This document shows positions 35,432 through 45,017 of a DNA stretch of 55,877 nt, in pieces. The stretch lies in the NCBI RefSeq assembly GCF_002246015.1, contig NZ_NOLJ01000020.1:1-55877 (forward strand), written 5' to 3'. How positions within the stretch are numbered: position 1 is the stretch's first letter; each line of letters starts with the position of its first letter. The notes beneath the pieces were generated by a model. It did no database searches. It saw only the letters and a list, made by a program, of their open reading frames with translations, and had not been told where the DNA came from. The translations under genes and the position numbers were made by a program. Source of the stretch: Nostoc sp. 'Peltigera membranacea cyanobiont' 210A (GTDB lineage: Bacteria > Cyanobacteriota > Cyanobacteriia > Cyanobacteriales > Nostocaceae).

Positions 35432-37318
35432 ATGAAGAAGTCAAATAATAAAATAAAACCACAAGCAGAAATCCGCCAAAGCCAGCTTTTATCAACCTTT
35501 GGCCCAGGAGCGATGGTAGATTTACCTAAATACTCGGTAGTAATTGGGGGATTGACCTACTGGAAAGGCGAAATGCAGCCCATTCGTGAAGACCGTTTGA
35601 AAGATAAAGTTTGCGAAATGCTGCAAGTTAAGAATATCGAACTATTTAGCCCCCCACGAGAGACTTCAGACCCTAACATGCCCCTCACTGGTGTGGATGC
35701 ATTTATTTTTCCTGCTTGGTTTGTAGCTCAAGTCGATCAAACCATTCGCTTCAACGGGAAAGATTACCGTACCCGTCCCCTAGCTAATTGGCGAACAGTC
35801 AAGGAGGGATCAAAATTTGAAGGACAGCGCGTGTCATACGTACCAGTCCGCTTTGTGCAAGCTTGTATAAATGGACATCTGAGCGATATAGACTGGTACG
35901 CCTTTGCCCATAATGATTTTAAAACCACCTGTCGGGGACAACTGTGGCTAGATGAAGGTGGCTCTGGCAATGACTTTGAAGAAATTTTTGTGCGCTGTGA
36001 TGGCTGTAAAAAACCCCGTCGTCCACTTTCCATAGCTAAAGCCAAAAATTCCAAAGTTTTCGGACAATGCCAAGGGCATCGTCCTTGGCTGGGTGCTAAA
36101 GCTCAGGAACCTTGTTGGGTCTGTGTCCCAGATAAATCAGGTAATATTGTCCAAACCAACGAACCAGAACATAACCGTCTTTTGGTACGTTCTGCTAGTA
36201 ACGCTTATTTTGCTCAAACCCTCAGCGTGATTTCTATACCAGATGCTGATGAGCAATTGAAAAAAGTAGTGGATCGCCATTACTTACAGGACTTGGAATA
36301 TTTGGAAGACTTAGATGAAGTGCAAAAAAATCTGAAAAGAAATCCTAAGTATGCTGATTTAACTAAATTTGGAGCAGAGTTGGTTTGGGCAGAAATTCAA
36401 CGCCGTCAAAGTGGAAGAAGCAGCGATTCTAAAACCATCAAACAAGTAGAAATTGAAGCCTTACTTTCTTGTTCAGCAGAAATAGGTACTTCTAATGACG
36501 AGTTTTACGCTAGTAAACGCAAGTTAGACAATTTCAATCCAGCACTATTGCCATTTATAGAACAGGTAGTGTTGGTGCATCGTCTGCGAGAAGTGATTGC
36601 CCAAGTTGGCTTTACCCGTTTTGAGGCATCCATCCCTAATATTGAAGGAGAAATTGATGATTTAAGCATTAATGTGCGGCGTGCTGATTTGGATTTTGAA
36701 CGTCAATGGGTGCCTGCGATTGAGAATAAAGGCGAAGGGGTGTTTATTGCCTTCAACAAACAAGCTGTTAAAGATTGGCAGCAACGGAAGGCTGTTAAAC
36801 AACAGGGGCAAAAATTAGAAAGGGGTTTCAATGTCTGGCGCGATCGCAAAGGCATTCCCCCTGAAAAAGCCATTTTCCCTGGACTTCCTTATATTATGCT
36901 CCATTCCCTATCACACCTCTTGATTACAGCAGTGTCTTTGGAGTGTGGTTATGCTGCTAGTTCAATTCGTGAACGCATCTATGCCAGTGATGCAGGTTAT
37001 GGCATCCTTTTATATACTGGTTCTCCCGGTTCTGAGGGGACTTTAGGGGGACTTGTACAAGTAGGGAATCAACTTGAAGAACATTTGAATGTTGCCCTAG
37101 AGTTGGGAAAACTTTGTTCTAACGATCCAGTATGCGCTCAACATCAACCAGATAACGTACAAGAGGAAAGATTTTTACACGGATCTGCTTGTCACGGATG
37201 CCTACTGATCGCGGAAACCTCCTGCGAACGCCGCAATGAGTTTCTCGATAGAGCATTGGTTGTGGCTACTGTTGAAGGACTAGGAGCAGAATTCTTTCCA
37301 GATCAGGTACTTGTTTAA
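35432..37318 (+). CDS. drmB: DrmB, DUF1998 protein of DISARM
   Basis: A 628-residue protein with the DUF1998 C-terminal region: YIMLHSLSHLLITAVSLECG, SSIRERIYASDAGYGILLYT, GSPGSEGTLGGLVQVG, and the Cys motif LHGSACHGCLLIAETSCERR. The N-terminus begins RQSQLLSTFGPGAMVDLPKY, the typical opening of these proteins. DrmB pairs with DrmA and stimulates it. The stop TAA overlaps the drmC start (TAATG at 37316-37320), showing tight coupling. An upstream dispersed repeat separates it from drmA, so a separate promoter cannot be excluded. Confidence 0.9.
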   Translation: MKKSNNKIKPQAEIRQSQLLSTFGPGAMVDLPKYSVVIGGLTYWKGEMQPIREDRLKDKVCEMLQVKNIELFSPPRETSDPNMPLTGVDAFIFPAWFVAQVDQTIRFNGKDYRTRPLANWRTVKEGSKFEGQRVSYVPVRFVQACINGHLSDIDWYAFAHNDFKTTCRGQLWLDEGGSGNDFEEIFVRCDGCKKPRRPLSIAKAKNSKVFGQCQGHRPWLGAKAQEPCWVCVPDKSGNIVQTNEPEHNRLLVRSASNAYFAQTLSVISIPDADEQLKKVVDRHYLQDLEYLEDLDEVQKNLKRNPKYADLTKFGAELVWAEIQRRQSGRSSDSKTIKQVEIEALLSCSAEIGTSNDEFYASKRKLDNFNPALLPFIEQVVLVHRLREVIAQVGFTRFEASIPNIEGEIDDLSINVRRADLDFERQWVPAIENKGEGVFIAFNKQAVKDWQQRKAVKQQGQKLERGFNVWRDRKGIPPEKAIFPGLPYIMLHSLSHLLITAVSLECGYAASSIRERIYASDAGYGILLYTGSPGSEGTLGGLVQVGNQLEEHLNVALELGKLCSNDPVCAQHQPDNVQEERFLHGSACHGCLLIAETSCERRNEFLDRALVVATVEGLGAEFFPDQVLV

Positions 37319-38115
37319 TGGGTTTTCTCAACCTCAGTCGTCCAACCCTCGTTAATTTGGCAGCAGCTTTAGAAACTGGCAGACTTTCCCCGCCCTTTTC
37401 TATATCCAATGTAGCTAACTACATCCCTGCGGCTTTAAATCGAGACATAGTTGATGAACTCAACCGCCTCAATGTTATGGGCGTACATTCTCAGCATATT
37501 GCTTACACGCTGCGACTGCTGGCAGAGGAACGAAGTACATCCCAAGCTGTGAGCGATCGCGTTGATTTGGTTTGGACTGGCCCAGAAATTTCTGGTTCTC
37601 AAAGCCGTGACACTGGTGTTGTTGTGCGCGAGTTGTTTAGCACTGCCAAAATAAGCGTTCTCATTTCTAGCTTTGCTATTGATAAAAAACAAAAAGCACG
37701 AGAGTTATTTATGGTGCTGGCAGAACGAATGGATTTAACCCCAGAACTAAATGTGCGAATGTTTCTTAACGTCAACCGACCACACAACAGTGAAGTGCCA
37801 ACATCTACTTTACTGCGTGAGTTTGCCAGTAGTTTTCGTCAAGATATTTGGCCAGGAAAAAGACTACCTGAAGTGTTTCACGATCCGCGATCGCTGACGC
37901 TGGGTGTGGAATCAAAAGCTTGTTTACACGCCAAGTGTGTTGTTGTAGATAAGCAGCGTGTACTTGTTACCTCCGCCAATTTTACAGAAGCGGCTCATGA
38001 GCGCAATATTGAAGCTGGTGTATTACTCAATGATCCAATAACTGCTCAAGCTTTACAAATGCAATTTGAAAGCTTGGTTATAAGAAATATCCTATGTCGA
38101 ATTCCTGGAATCTGA
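37318..38115 (+). CDS. drmC: DrmC, phospholipase D-like protein of DISARM
   Basis: A 265-residue PLD-superfamily protein. The catalytic HxK motif appears as CLHAKCVVVDKQRVLVTSAN (His, Lys and downstream Asp and Asn) near residue 200, with FTEAAHERNIEAGVLL after it. A first half-site is weak (VLISSFAIDKKQKA), as in many DrmC. PLD-like DrmC may be a nuclease; it is dispensable in one studied system (from the literature as I recall it). It overlaps drmB by one base and ends the classic five-gene set. Confidence 0.88.
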   Translation: MGFLNLSRPTLVNLAAALETGRLSPPFSISNVANYIPAALNRDIVDELNRLNVMGVHSQHIAYTLRLLAEERSTSQAVSDRVDLVWTGPEISGSQSRDTGVVVRELFSTAKISVLISSFAIDKKQKARELFMVLAERMDLTPELNVRMFLNVNRPHNSEVPTSTLLREFASSFRQDIWPGKRLPEVFHDPRSLTLGVESKACLHAKCVVVDKQRVLVTSANFTEAAHERNIEAGVLLNDPITAQALQMQFESLVIRNILCRIPGI

Positions 38116-38266
38116 CTATTTTAAGCAAGATGTTATGACCTATTAGCTTTTTTAAGACAACCACAAATACTACTGCATCATTACATCAATAAAACAACTT
38201 CAACTCGGAATGCTAGCTTAGTGGATGAACTTTATTTAATGTTTAACCTAAAACTCTTTCTTATAA

Positions 38267-40477
38267 ATGATTAACTTAACTACCTTTCATTCGTGTATTG
38301 CTCAATCTAATGCTCGTGGTTATGACCTGGATAACAAACAGAAGGAAGCTGTAGAGTATAGCGGAGGTTCTTTATGGCTGATAGCAGGGCCAGGTTCAGG
38401 GAAAAGTGAGGTATTGGTTACACGCACCTTAAAACTGCTTTGTGTAGATGGGATTAAACCACGCTCAATTTTGTTAACCACCTTCACTCAAAAGGCAGCG
38501 CGTAACCTTGAAGACAGATTGGCTACTTACTTGGTAGCATTACAGAACGCCGATTCTAGTCTTCGAGACGTAGACTTAGCAGAGATAAGGATAGGGACAT
38601 TGCATAGCCTATGTAATGACATCCTCCAAGAATACCGTTATCCGAAATATCAAAATGTTCGACTTCTCGATCAGGTAGAACAGGATCTATTTGTTTATCG
38701 TCATGCTTCAATTGCAGATCATCAAGATTTAAACTTCTGGACACAGTTTGCTCATGCTGTTCGTGATTGGAGAGACAAAAAATATCCTCCTAACAAGTGG
38801 AAGCGTGCTAAGGCAGCAGTCACACTTTTTAACCATATTGTAGAAGATTATGTTGATGTCCAAAAGATGATTTTGGCTGGTGAAAACTGGGCAACTCTTG
38901 CAGGTTTTTACCAGCAATATACTCAAGCATTGCGGGATAAATATCGTTGTGACTTTGCTCATCTTCAAGCTTGCTTTCTTGAATTCCTAACCTCTTCTGC
39001 TAGTAAACGATTTTTAGAAGGAGATGGTCAAAATCAGCTTCCACTGCTGCACATACTCGTTGATGAATACCAAGACACTAATCCAATCCAAGAGCAGATA
39101 TATCTTGCCCTTGCTAACCAGACACCACACAGTATTACCGTAGTGGGGGATGATGACCAAGCTTTATACCGTTTCCGAGGTGGAAATGTATCTTGCATGG
39201 TTAATTTTGACAAAGCTTGCCTAGCAGCATTCGGTGTATCTCCTAAACAAATTCAACTAGATAAAAACTACCGTTCTCACTCTAGTATCGTTAATTTTTT
39301 TAACGACTACATCACTTCTTTTCCAGAAATGAAAACTTCTGGGGTACGTGCGCCCGGTAAAAATCCAGTCAATGCAGCATCTTCCATTACTGGCTCATAC
39401 CCTGCTGTTTCTTGGATAACTCAGAAAAACGCAGGTAATTTACCAGATGCTGTTGCCAGTTTAATCAAAAACCACTTAATAGGTGATGGAATCATATCTG
39501 ATCTTAGCCAGTGTGTTTTGCTGATGCGTAGTGCTAAAGACTCAAAAAACAACGCCGGATTGTATCTTGCTGCATTCCAGAAATATAATATTCCCGTTTA
39601 TAATCCTCGCTCAAAGTCATTTATGGAAAGCGAAGAAGTGCAGTGTTTACTTGCTGCTTTGGTACAGGTGATTGATAGAAAACACACTTTTAGTTATAAA
39701 TACAAAGATCCAACTGGAAAACCTTTATCATGGGTTGCAACCATTGATGAATGGTTTAAAACATTGGATATAGTTAGAAGTAAATCTCAGGTTGCCACAC
39801 AACAATTAGATGACTACTTAAAACGTAGTAATGAAGAACTGCCCAAGTTGTGTGCATTCAACAATCAAAGTGTTTTTCTAAACCTGAATCTTCTAGAAAT
39901 TATCTATCGAATTCTCGCCCTAGAACCATTTCAAACATGGCAACAAGACCCTGTAAGAAATTTACGTCTTTCTAAGGTTAGTCGTCTTTTTGATGGATAT
40001 CACAGTTTTAAATTAGATGGTTTGCGCTCAAACTCAGATGGAACTGATCTTGATCCAGGTTTTCTGCATCGTTTTTACAGCATGTTTATAAGCTACCTGA
40101 TAGACGCTGGGATTGATGATGACGAAGATGAAGAAGTAATTGTACCCCAAGGGTATCTACCAGTAATGACTATTCACCAAGCTAAAGGTTTAGAGTTTCC
40201 TTTTGTCTTAGTTGGACAACTGGGTAAAAGAGGAGAGGTTGGAGCCGCACAAATTCTGGAGCGAGATTTAGAACCATTTAGGCAGGATATTTATCCTAGA
40301 AATACACGAACTCCAGAATTACTGGCGGTTGAAGATGATATCCGTTTACTATATGTAGCTTACTCACGCGCACAGCATGGTCTAATTTTAGTTGGCACAC
40401 AAGATCATATTAAAAATCATGTAGCTGCACCTGGACGTAACTACACTAATTTTCGACAAAATACACTCGTAATTTGA
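38267..40477 (+). CDS. UvrD/Rep-like superfamily 1 helicase
   Basis: A 736-residue SF1A helicase: LWLIAGPGSGKSEVLVTRTL (motif I, about 36-55), LLTTFTQKAARNLEDRL (Ia), ILVDEYQDTNPIQEQI (II, about 264), VVGDDDQALYRFRGG (III), QLDKNYRSHSSIVNF (IV), MTIHQAKGLEFPFVLV (V, about 635) and LLYVAYSRAQHGLIL (VI). It unwinds DNA 3' to 5' with ATP. It has no nuclease domain itself, but the next gene, 11 nt after this stop, supplies a RecB-like nuclease. It lies 151 nt after drmC on the same strand, so it may be an added module of the DISARM operon. Similar split helicase-nuclease pairs resemble AddAB. Confidence 0.88.
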   Translation: MINLTTFHSCIAQSNARGYDLDNKQKEAVEYSGGSLWLIAGPGSGKSEVLVTRTLKLLCVDGIKPRSILLTTFTQKAARNLEDRLATYLVALQNADSSLRDVDLAEIRIGTLHSLCNDILQEYRYPKYQNVRLLDQVEQDLFVYRHASIADHQDLNFWTQFAHAVRDWRDKKYPPNKWKRAKAAVTLFNHIVEDYVDVQKMILAGENWATLAGFYQQYTQALRDKYRCDFAHLQACFLEFLTSSASKRFLEGDGQNQLPLLHILVDEYQDTNPIQEQIYLALANQTPHSITVVGDDDQALYRFRGGNVSCMVNFDKACLAAFGVSPKQIQLDKNYRSHSSIVNFFNDYITSFPEMKTSGVRAPGKNPVNAASSITGSYPAVSWITQKNAGNLPDAVASLIKNHLIGDGIISDLSQCVLLMRSAKDSKNNAGLYLAAFQKYNIPVYNPRSKSFMESEEVQCLLAALVQVIDRKHTFSYKYKDPTGKPLSWVATIDEWFKTLDIVRSKSQVATQQLDDYLKRSNEELPKLCAFNNQSVFLNLNLLEIIYRILALEPFQTWQQDPVRNLRLSKVSRLFDGYHSFKLDGLRSNSDGTDLDPGFLHRFYSMFISYLIDAGIDDDEDEEVIVPQGYLPVMTIHQAKGLEFPFVLVGQLGKRGEVGAAQILERDLEPFRQDIYPRNTRTPELLAVEDDIRLLYVAYSRAQHGLILVGTQDHIKNHVAAPGRNYTNFRQNTLVI

Positions 40478-40488
40478 ATAAATTATTT

Positions 40489-41496
40489 ATGACAAAACCA
40501 TTTAAAGGGATTTCTGTACCTCTATCTAATAATACTGTGGTGAAACGCCGATATAGTGTTACTCAAGATGTCGTTTCTTTTCGGCGCTGCGCCCGTCAGT
40601 ATGGTGCTTTTAATGTTCACAAATATGCACCTGCCCAGCAAACTCAAACTTACTTCGGTACTATAATTCACCAAGTTTTAGATCGCTGTCATGCCCACTA
40701 TCATGGAATAGTTGATCCGTCAAACAAAGGCTTGCTTCCTGATAATGGACTTACTCTCAGTGAAGAAGAGATTCGTGACTATTTTAATGAAGTTAAAGGC
40801 GCACAGAAGACTGGGGAAGCAGTACCATCACCTCCAAGCGATATTATCAGGTATTTTATTCAGGTTGAGAATGGTTTGAATAGCAAAGGAATTCTGGCTA
40901 TTAGATCGGATACGCGAGTTCAAGCTGTAAAGATTCTCCAATATTTCAATGCTCTCGAAGGCCCGACACTTTATCCACGCGTTAAAGACACAGAACATAG
41001 ATTGCAGGCAGATCAGACTAATCATGTTCTTCATGGAGTTGTGGATCTGCTTGTAGATATAAGTGATGAAAACTTAGACCCTGCAAACTGCGAGATGTGG
41101 GACTACAAAGGTAGTAGTCGCGTTGGTTTAAAGCCTAAAGACTTAGAGACGTATGAATTCCAAATGCGAGTTTATGCCTATCTCTACCAACGCAAGCACG
41201 GCGTTTTGCCACGAAAAGCGGTTTTGTATTTCCTTAACGAACTTGACGGATCTACCTGCCCATCTAAACGTCCCGTCAATGCTCTTGTGGAAGTCAGTAT
41301 TGAGCCTAGCGAAATTCAAGTGGCGATAAATGAGTTTACTAAGACGGTAAATCAGATTGAACAATCACGTTGTACTAACAAATGGGAGGCTCCCGCTCCG
41401 GGCGATATTAGTGAACAAGATTGTAAAAGCTGTGATTTACGTTGGTATTGCAAAACTCCTAATGGTGGCAAGGGGGTAAAACCTATATATCCATAG
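40489..41496 (+). CDS. PD-(D/E)XK nuclease, Cas4/RecB-like with Fe-S type cysteines
   Basis: About 335 residues from ATG 40489; the frame also opens at TTG 40474, overlapping the helicase stop. Visible: VSFRRCARQYGAFNVHKYAP with the first Cys, GTIIHQVLDRCHAHYHG (the H-containing helix), HGVVDLLVD (Asp ligand), EMWDYKGSS (the D/E-x-K core), YEFQMRVYAYLYQRKHG (Gln/Tyr helix), and C-terminal EQDCKSCDLRWYCKTP with three Cys. Four Cys in this layout usually hold a 4Fe-4S cluster, as in Cas4 and AddB. Adjacent to the UvrD-like helicase, it likely forms a helicase-nuclease that processes DNA ends of invading molecules. Confidence 0.87.
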   Translation: MTKPFKGISVPLSNNTVVKRRYSVTQDVVSFRRCARQYGAFNVHKYAPAQQTQTYFGTIIHQVLDRCHAHYHGIVDPSNKGLLPDNGLTLSEEEIRDYFNEVKGAQKTGEAVPSPPSDIIRYFIQVENGLNSKGILAIRSDTRVQAVKILQYFNALEGPTLYPRVKDTEHRLQADQTNHVLHGVVDLLVDISDENLDPANCEMWDYKGSSRVGLKPKDLETYEFQMRVYAYLYQRKHGVLPRKAVLYFLNELDGSTCPSKRPVNALVEVSIEPSEIQVAINEFTKTVNQIEQSRCTNKWEAPAPGDISEQDCKSCDLRWYCKTPNGGKGVKPIYP

Positions 41497-41878
41497 CTGA
41501 TCTAATAATGATTTAGCAAGAATAGGTGCAACTTGTTTGTTACCAATGGTTCAAAGATAGGGAGTAGAATAGCAGTTTATTTGGTTGATATTTTAGGCAA
41601 TTCATGATATTGCAATAGTAAAAAAATAGTGATATAGGAACCATATTTGATTTTTGGAAAAAACTCAGTACACTTATACTCCCTTCTTCTCTATTCCCTG
41701 TTCCCTTCCTACGCAAGTAATTTCAAAAATCAAATCGGGCTGCTATATCAGAATGTAATAAGCAATGATGTATCAGCTTTTTCAAGGCAATCCAAATATT
41801 ATCTCATCATTTAAAGTATCTGATTTTTTAAGTAAATACCCGGTTATAGAACTTGTAATAAAAGAGCAAAAATAGCCT
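41497..41878. other. Intergenic region with a MITE-like element
   Basis: A 382-base gap before the DUF262 gene. 41631-41749 is an inverted-repeat element annotated separately. The rest is AT-rich; no terminator after the nuclease gene and no promoter can be named with confidence. Confidence 0.5.
41631..41749. repeat. MITE-like dispersed element (119 bp)
   Basis: The ends are imperfect inverted repeats: GATATAGGAACCATATTTGA at the left, and at the right the reverse complement begins GATATAGCAGCCCGATTTGA. Both continue with TTTTTG. The centre holds TATACTCCCTTCTTCTCTAT, a typical Nostoc repeat filler. A relative lies at 45330-45441. No target duplication was found. Confidence 0.6.
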
Positions 41879-44197
41879 ATGAACATTACTACTATCCTTG
41901 ACCAAATTGACATGGGCAGTATTGCCCTACCAGAATTCCAACGGGGTTACGTTTGGAATCGCGATCAAGTGCGCGGTTTAATGAATTCACTATATCGCAG
42001 GCATCCCATCGGTAGCTTATTAGTGTGGGAAACTAAAACTGAACAAGCAATTGACCATGCTCGTGGCAATGGGAAGCTTTCTACGGGTTCAGTTAAACTG
42101 CTACTAGACGGGCAACAGCGCATCACCTCATTCTATGGGATCGTGCGGGGCAAACCGCCTCAGTTTTTTGATGGCAATGTGGAAGCTTTCACTGGTTTGC
42201 ATTTTCACTTGGAGGAAGAAATATTTGAATTTTACGCTCCCCTGAAAATGAAGGAGAACCCTTTGTGGGTGAATGTCACTGAATTGATGCAACAAGGTGT
42301 AGGAATTTTTATTCAGCGGTTACTAAAAGTTTCAGAACTGGCTCCTAAATTGACCACTTACATTAATAGTTTGAATAAGCTTGAAGGCATTAAAAATATC
42401 AATTTGCATATTGAAGAAGTCAGTGGTGAAGATAAAACAGTTGATGTAGTTGTGGAAATTTTCAACACTGTCAACAGTGGAGGAACCAAGCTATCTAAAG
42501 GTGATTTAGCACTAGCAAAAATTTGCGCTCAATGGCCTGATGCTCGCAACGAACTCAAAGCACGCCTCACAAAATGGAAAAAAGCAGGGTTTGAGTTTCG
42601 TTTGGAGTGGTTGCTCCGGTGCATCAATGCAGTTATCACCGGAGAGGCAATGTTTTCCGCACTCAAAGATGTCAAGACTGTGACATTTCAGGACGGGCTA
42701 TACAAGGCAGAAAAAGCTATTGATACGCTGCTCAACCTGATTTCTGGTCGGCTTGGACTCGACCACAATCGCGTACTGGGCGGCATTTACGCCTTTCCTG
42801 TCATGGTGCGCTACCTTGTTGGGCGTGGCGGACATCTTAGAGATCACAAAGAACGCGACAAGTTATTGTACTGGTATGTACATACTTTACTGTGGGGACG
42901 GTACGCAGGTTCAACTGAGAGTGTTTTAACCCAAGATTTACACGTATTGGAATCTGAAGATAACCCGCTAGACCAACTCATCGCCAACCTACGACAAAAT
43001 CGCGGGGACTTGGAAATCAAAGCTATTGACTTTCAAGGCTGGGGTATGGGAGCAAGGTTTTACCCCTTACTTTATATGCTTACCCGCGTGCATCAAGCAC
43101 AAGATTGGGATAGTGGCATTGAACTATCCAAACATCTTCTAGGTAAGCATAGCTGCTTGCAAGTTCATCATATTTTCCCCAAGTCGCTACTTTATAAAGG
43201 CGGATACCCAAAATCCGAAGTTAATGCGATCGCTAACCTCACTTTTCTAACCCAAGAAACCAACCTCAAAGTCTCAAACCGACATCCTTCAGAGTATTTC
43301 GAGGCATTCGAGCAAATCCAACCCGATGCGATCGCAACGCACTGGATACCGATGGAACGCAGTTTGTGGCAAATTGAAAACTACCATTATTTCTTAGCCG
43401 CACGTCGCGATCTTCTAGCTCAAGCTGCCAATAGCTTTTTGAATAGTCTATTAGCTGGGGATATTCCAGAACCAAAAATGACACATTCAATCTTAGAGCA
43501 AGAAGTCGTTGAAATCTCCACTGCGGTTGTACCACTGACTGACGAAAAAATTCTAGAAGAATGTAATGCATGGGTACAGAAGCAGGGATTGCCGATTGGT
43601 GAATTGATGTACGAAATTACTGATTCCACAGGAACAGTGAGTGCAGTACTTGATTTAGCGTGGCCCAATGGCTTGCAGTCAGGGAAAAGTCAACCAATTA
43701 CCCTGCTAATTGATGCAGATAAGGAAATAGAATCAGCTGCAAATCGTCTTGGTTATCGCTATTTTACGGACATAGACACATTCAAAAGCTATGTTATCCA
43801 AGAGGTTTTAGCTATTGATTTTCCGACAGTGGACGATTATAAGCAAGCTTTTGTAGCCATCAGGAGCCAACTGACGGATAGCCATAAACTTATGCTCAAA
43901 GCTCACTATTATGCACTTGGACAAACTATCACTGCAACTGGGTTATCACAGGCAGCTGAATATGAGCATTTTGGTGGTGCAAATCTCCAATACGCCAGAA
44001 TAGCAGAACTGCTTGCAAATTACTTAAACTATTTGCCACCTGAACGTGACGACAATGGTAAACCGTTCTGGTCACTAATGTTGGCTTCTGGTTATTGGAA
44101 AACTCTGGAAGATACCGAAACTACTACTCAACGAGAATGGTACTGGCAATTACGTCCGCAGGTTAGTCAAGCTTTAGAGGATTTAGGTTGGGTATAA
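41879..44197 (+). CDS. DUF262/HNH protein, GmrSD-like restriction protein
   Basis: A 772-residue protein with an N-terminal DUF262 (ParB/Srx-like) domain: ALPEFQRGYVWNRDQVRGLM, LLLDGQQRITSFYG (DGQQR, about 76-82) and NTVNSGGTKLSKGDLALAKI. A DUF1524-type HNH nuclease follows: LQVHHIFPKSLLYKGG (about 428-440) and NAIANLTFLTQETN. GmrS/GmrD-type proteins use nucleotide hydrolysis to cut modified phage DNA. Residues 530-772 form an extra C-terminal part (NAWVQKQGLPIGELMYEITD ... LTDSHKLMLKAHYYALG) that I do not recognise in canonical GmrSD. Located after the DISARM island on the same strand, it would cover phages whose DNA escapes DISARM by modification. Confidence 0.82.
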   Translation: MNITTILDQIDMGSIALPEFQRGYVWNRDQVRGLMNSLYRRHPIGSLLVWETKTEQAIDHARGNGKLSTGSVKLLLDGQQRITSFYGIVRGKPPQFFDGNVEAFTGLHFHLEEEIFEFYAPLKMKENPLWVNVTELMQQGVGIFIQRLLKVSELAPKLTTYINSLNKLEGIKNINLHIEEVSGEDKTVDVVVEIFNTVNSGGTKLSKGDLALAKICAQWPDARNELKARLTKWKKAGFEFRLEWLLRCINAVITGEAMFSALKDVKTVTFQDGLYKAEKAIDTLLNLISGRLGLDHNRVLGGIYAFPVMVRYLVGRGGHLRDHKERDKLLYWYVHTLLWGRYAGSTESVLTQDLHVLESEDNPLDQLIANLRQNRGDLEIKAIDFQGWGMGARFYPLLYMLTRVHQAQDWDSGIELSKHLLGKHSCLQVHHIFPKSLLYKGGYPKSEVNAIANLTFLTQETNLKVSNRHPSEYFEAFEQIQPDAIATHWIPMERSLWQIENYHYFLAARRDLLAQAANSFLNSLLAGDIPEPKMTHSILEQEVVEISTAVVPLTDEKILEECNAWVQKQGLPIGELMYEITDSTGTVSAVLDLAWPNGLQSGKSQPITLLIDADKEIESAANRLGYRYFTDIDTFKSYVIQEVLAIDFPTVDDYKQAFVAIRSQLTDSHKLMLKAHYYALGQTITATGLSQAAEYEHFGGANLQYARIAELLANYLNYLPPERDDNGKPFWSLMLASGYWKTLEDTETTTQREWYWQLRPQVSQALEDLGWV

Positions 44198-44342
44198 ACC
44201 AGATATAAATCCTTCAGCGATCGCAGAAATGATCTAATCTTCTGAAAATATCAGTAACTAGGTTAATATCGGTGAACGAATACCAACAAAGTAACGAATT
44301 AAAAAAGATTTTTGTCATTATCAGAAAATTCCAAAGGTAAAT

Positions 44343-44945
44343 ATGATTAAACGCTTAAAAGGATTCTTTTTGACTGCAATTCTGACTGCTTCCTTGATTG
44401 GAGCAACTGCTACTCATGCAAAAGCAGATACTTACCGTGCTGGAGAATTTACCATTACTTTGGATGATGGGGAAAATGGCAAAACCTACAGAGGTTGTGA
44501 TGTTCAGGGTAAATGTATCGACTTAGACTACGGAACATCTTGGCGTGATAACGGCTATCGAGGTATTACTTGGGAAAATGGCGATTATACTTATTCAGTT
44601 TCCTGGCGTGAAAATGCCAATGAAGGAATGTATTTGAATATTTATAACAAAGATAAGCAGATATTACGCCGTCAACTAGTAGCAATCACAGAAAATGTAG
44701 CAACTCTGAAGTGGGCAACTTCTTGTGATGTAGTGAATATTAAATCTGGGCAATTGGCACTTCGTGATAGTCCGAATGGACAATCTAGGGCAGGTCTTAA
44801 TAATGGTAATAATGTTTTATTGAAGGAACAAGAAGGTATATGGGCTTATGTAAGTGTAATTCAAGGCCCCAATACTAGAGTTAATGGTTTGGAAGGATGG
44901 GTTAATTCAAATTATCTACATTGCACCAAAGAACCAATTGATTAG
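44343..44945 (+). CDS. Secreted protein with SH3b domain
   Basis: The 200-residue product has a clear signal peptide (MIKRLKGFFLTAILTASLIG then ATATHAKADT, cleavage probably after AKA). The middle (30-120) contains YRAGEFTITLDDGENGKTYR and CDVQGKC. The C-terminal SH3b-type domain reads NIKSGQLALRDSPNGQSRAG, then LNNGNNVLLKEQEGIWAYVS and GLEGWVNSNYLHC. It is probably periplasmic or cell-wall bound. It stands alone between the defence island and the small-protein region; its role is unknown. Confidence 0.7.
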   Translation: MIKRLKGFFLTAILTASLIGATATHAKADTYRAGEFTITLDDGENGKTYRGCDVQGKCIDLDYGTSWRDNGYRGITWENGDYTYSVSWRENANEGMYLNIYNKDKQILRRQLVAITENVATLKWATSCDVVNIKSGQLALRDSPNGQSRAGLNNGNNVLLKEQEGIWAYVSVIQGPNTRVNGLEGWVNSNYLHCTKEPID

Positions 44946-45017
44946 CCAACATTACCCTCTATTCATAAATGATTGCTCTTCAGTTTTTAAATTGGTGGGT
45001 GTAGTGGAAGTTAATTT

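Noticed and set aside
35242..35448. 68-aa open frame between drmA and drmB
   Set aside because: Most of it is a dispersed non-coding repeat; no binding site or family similarity.
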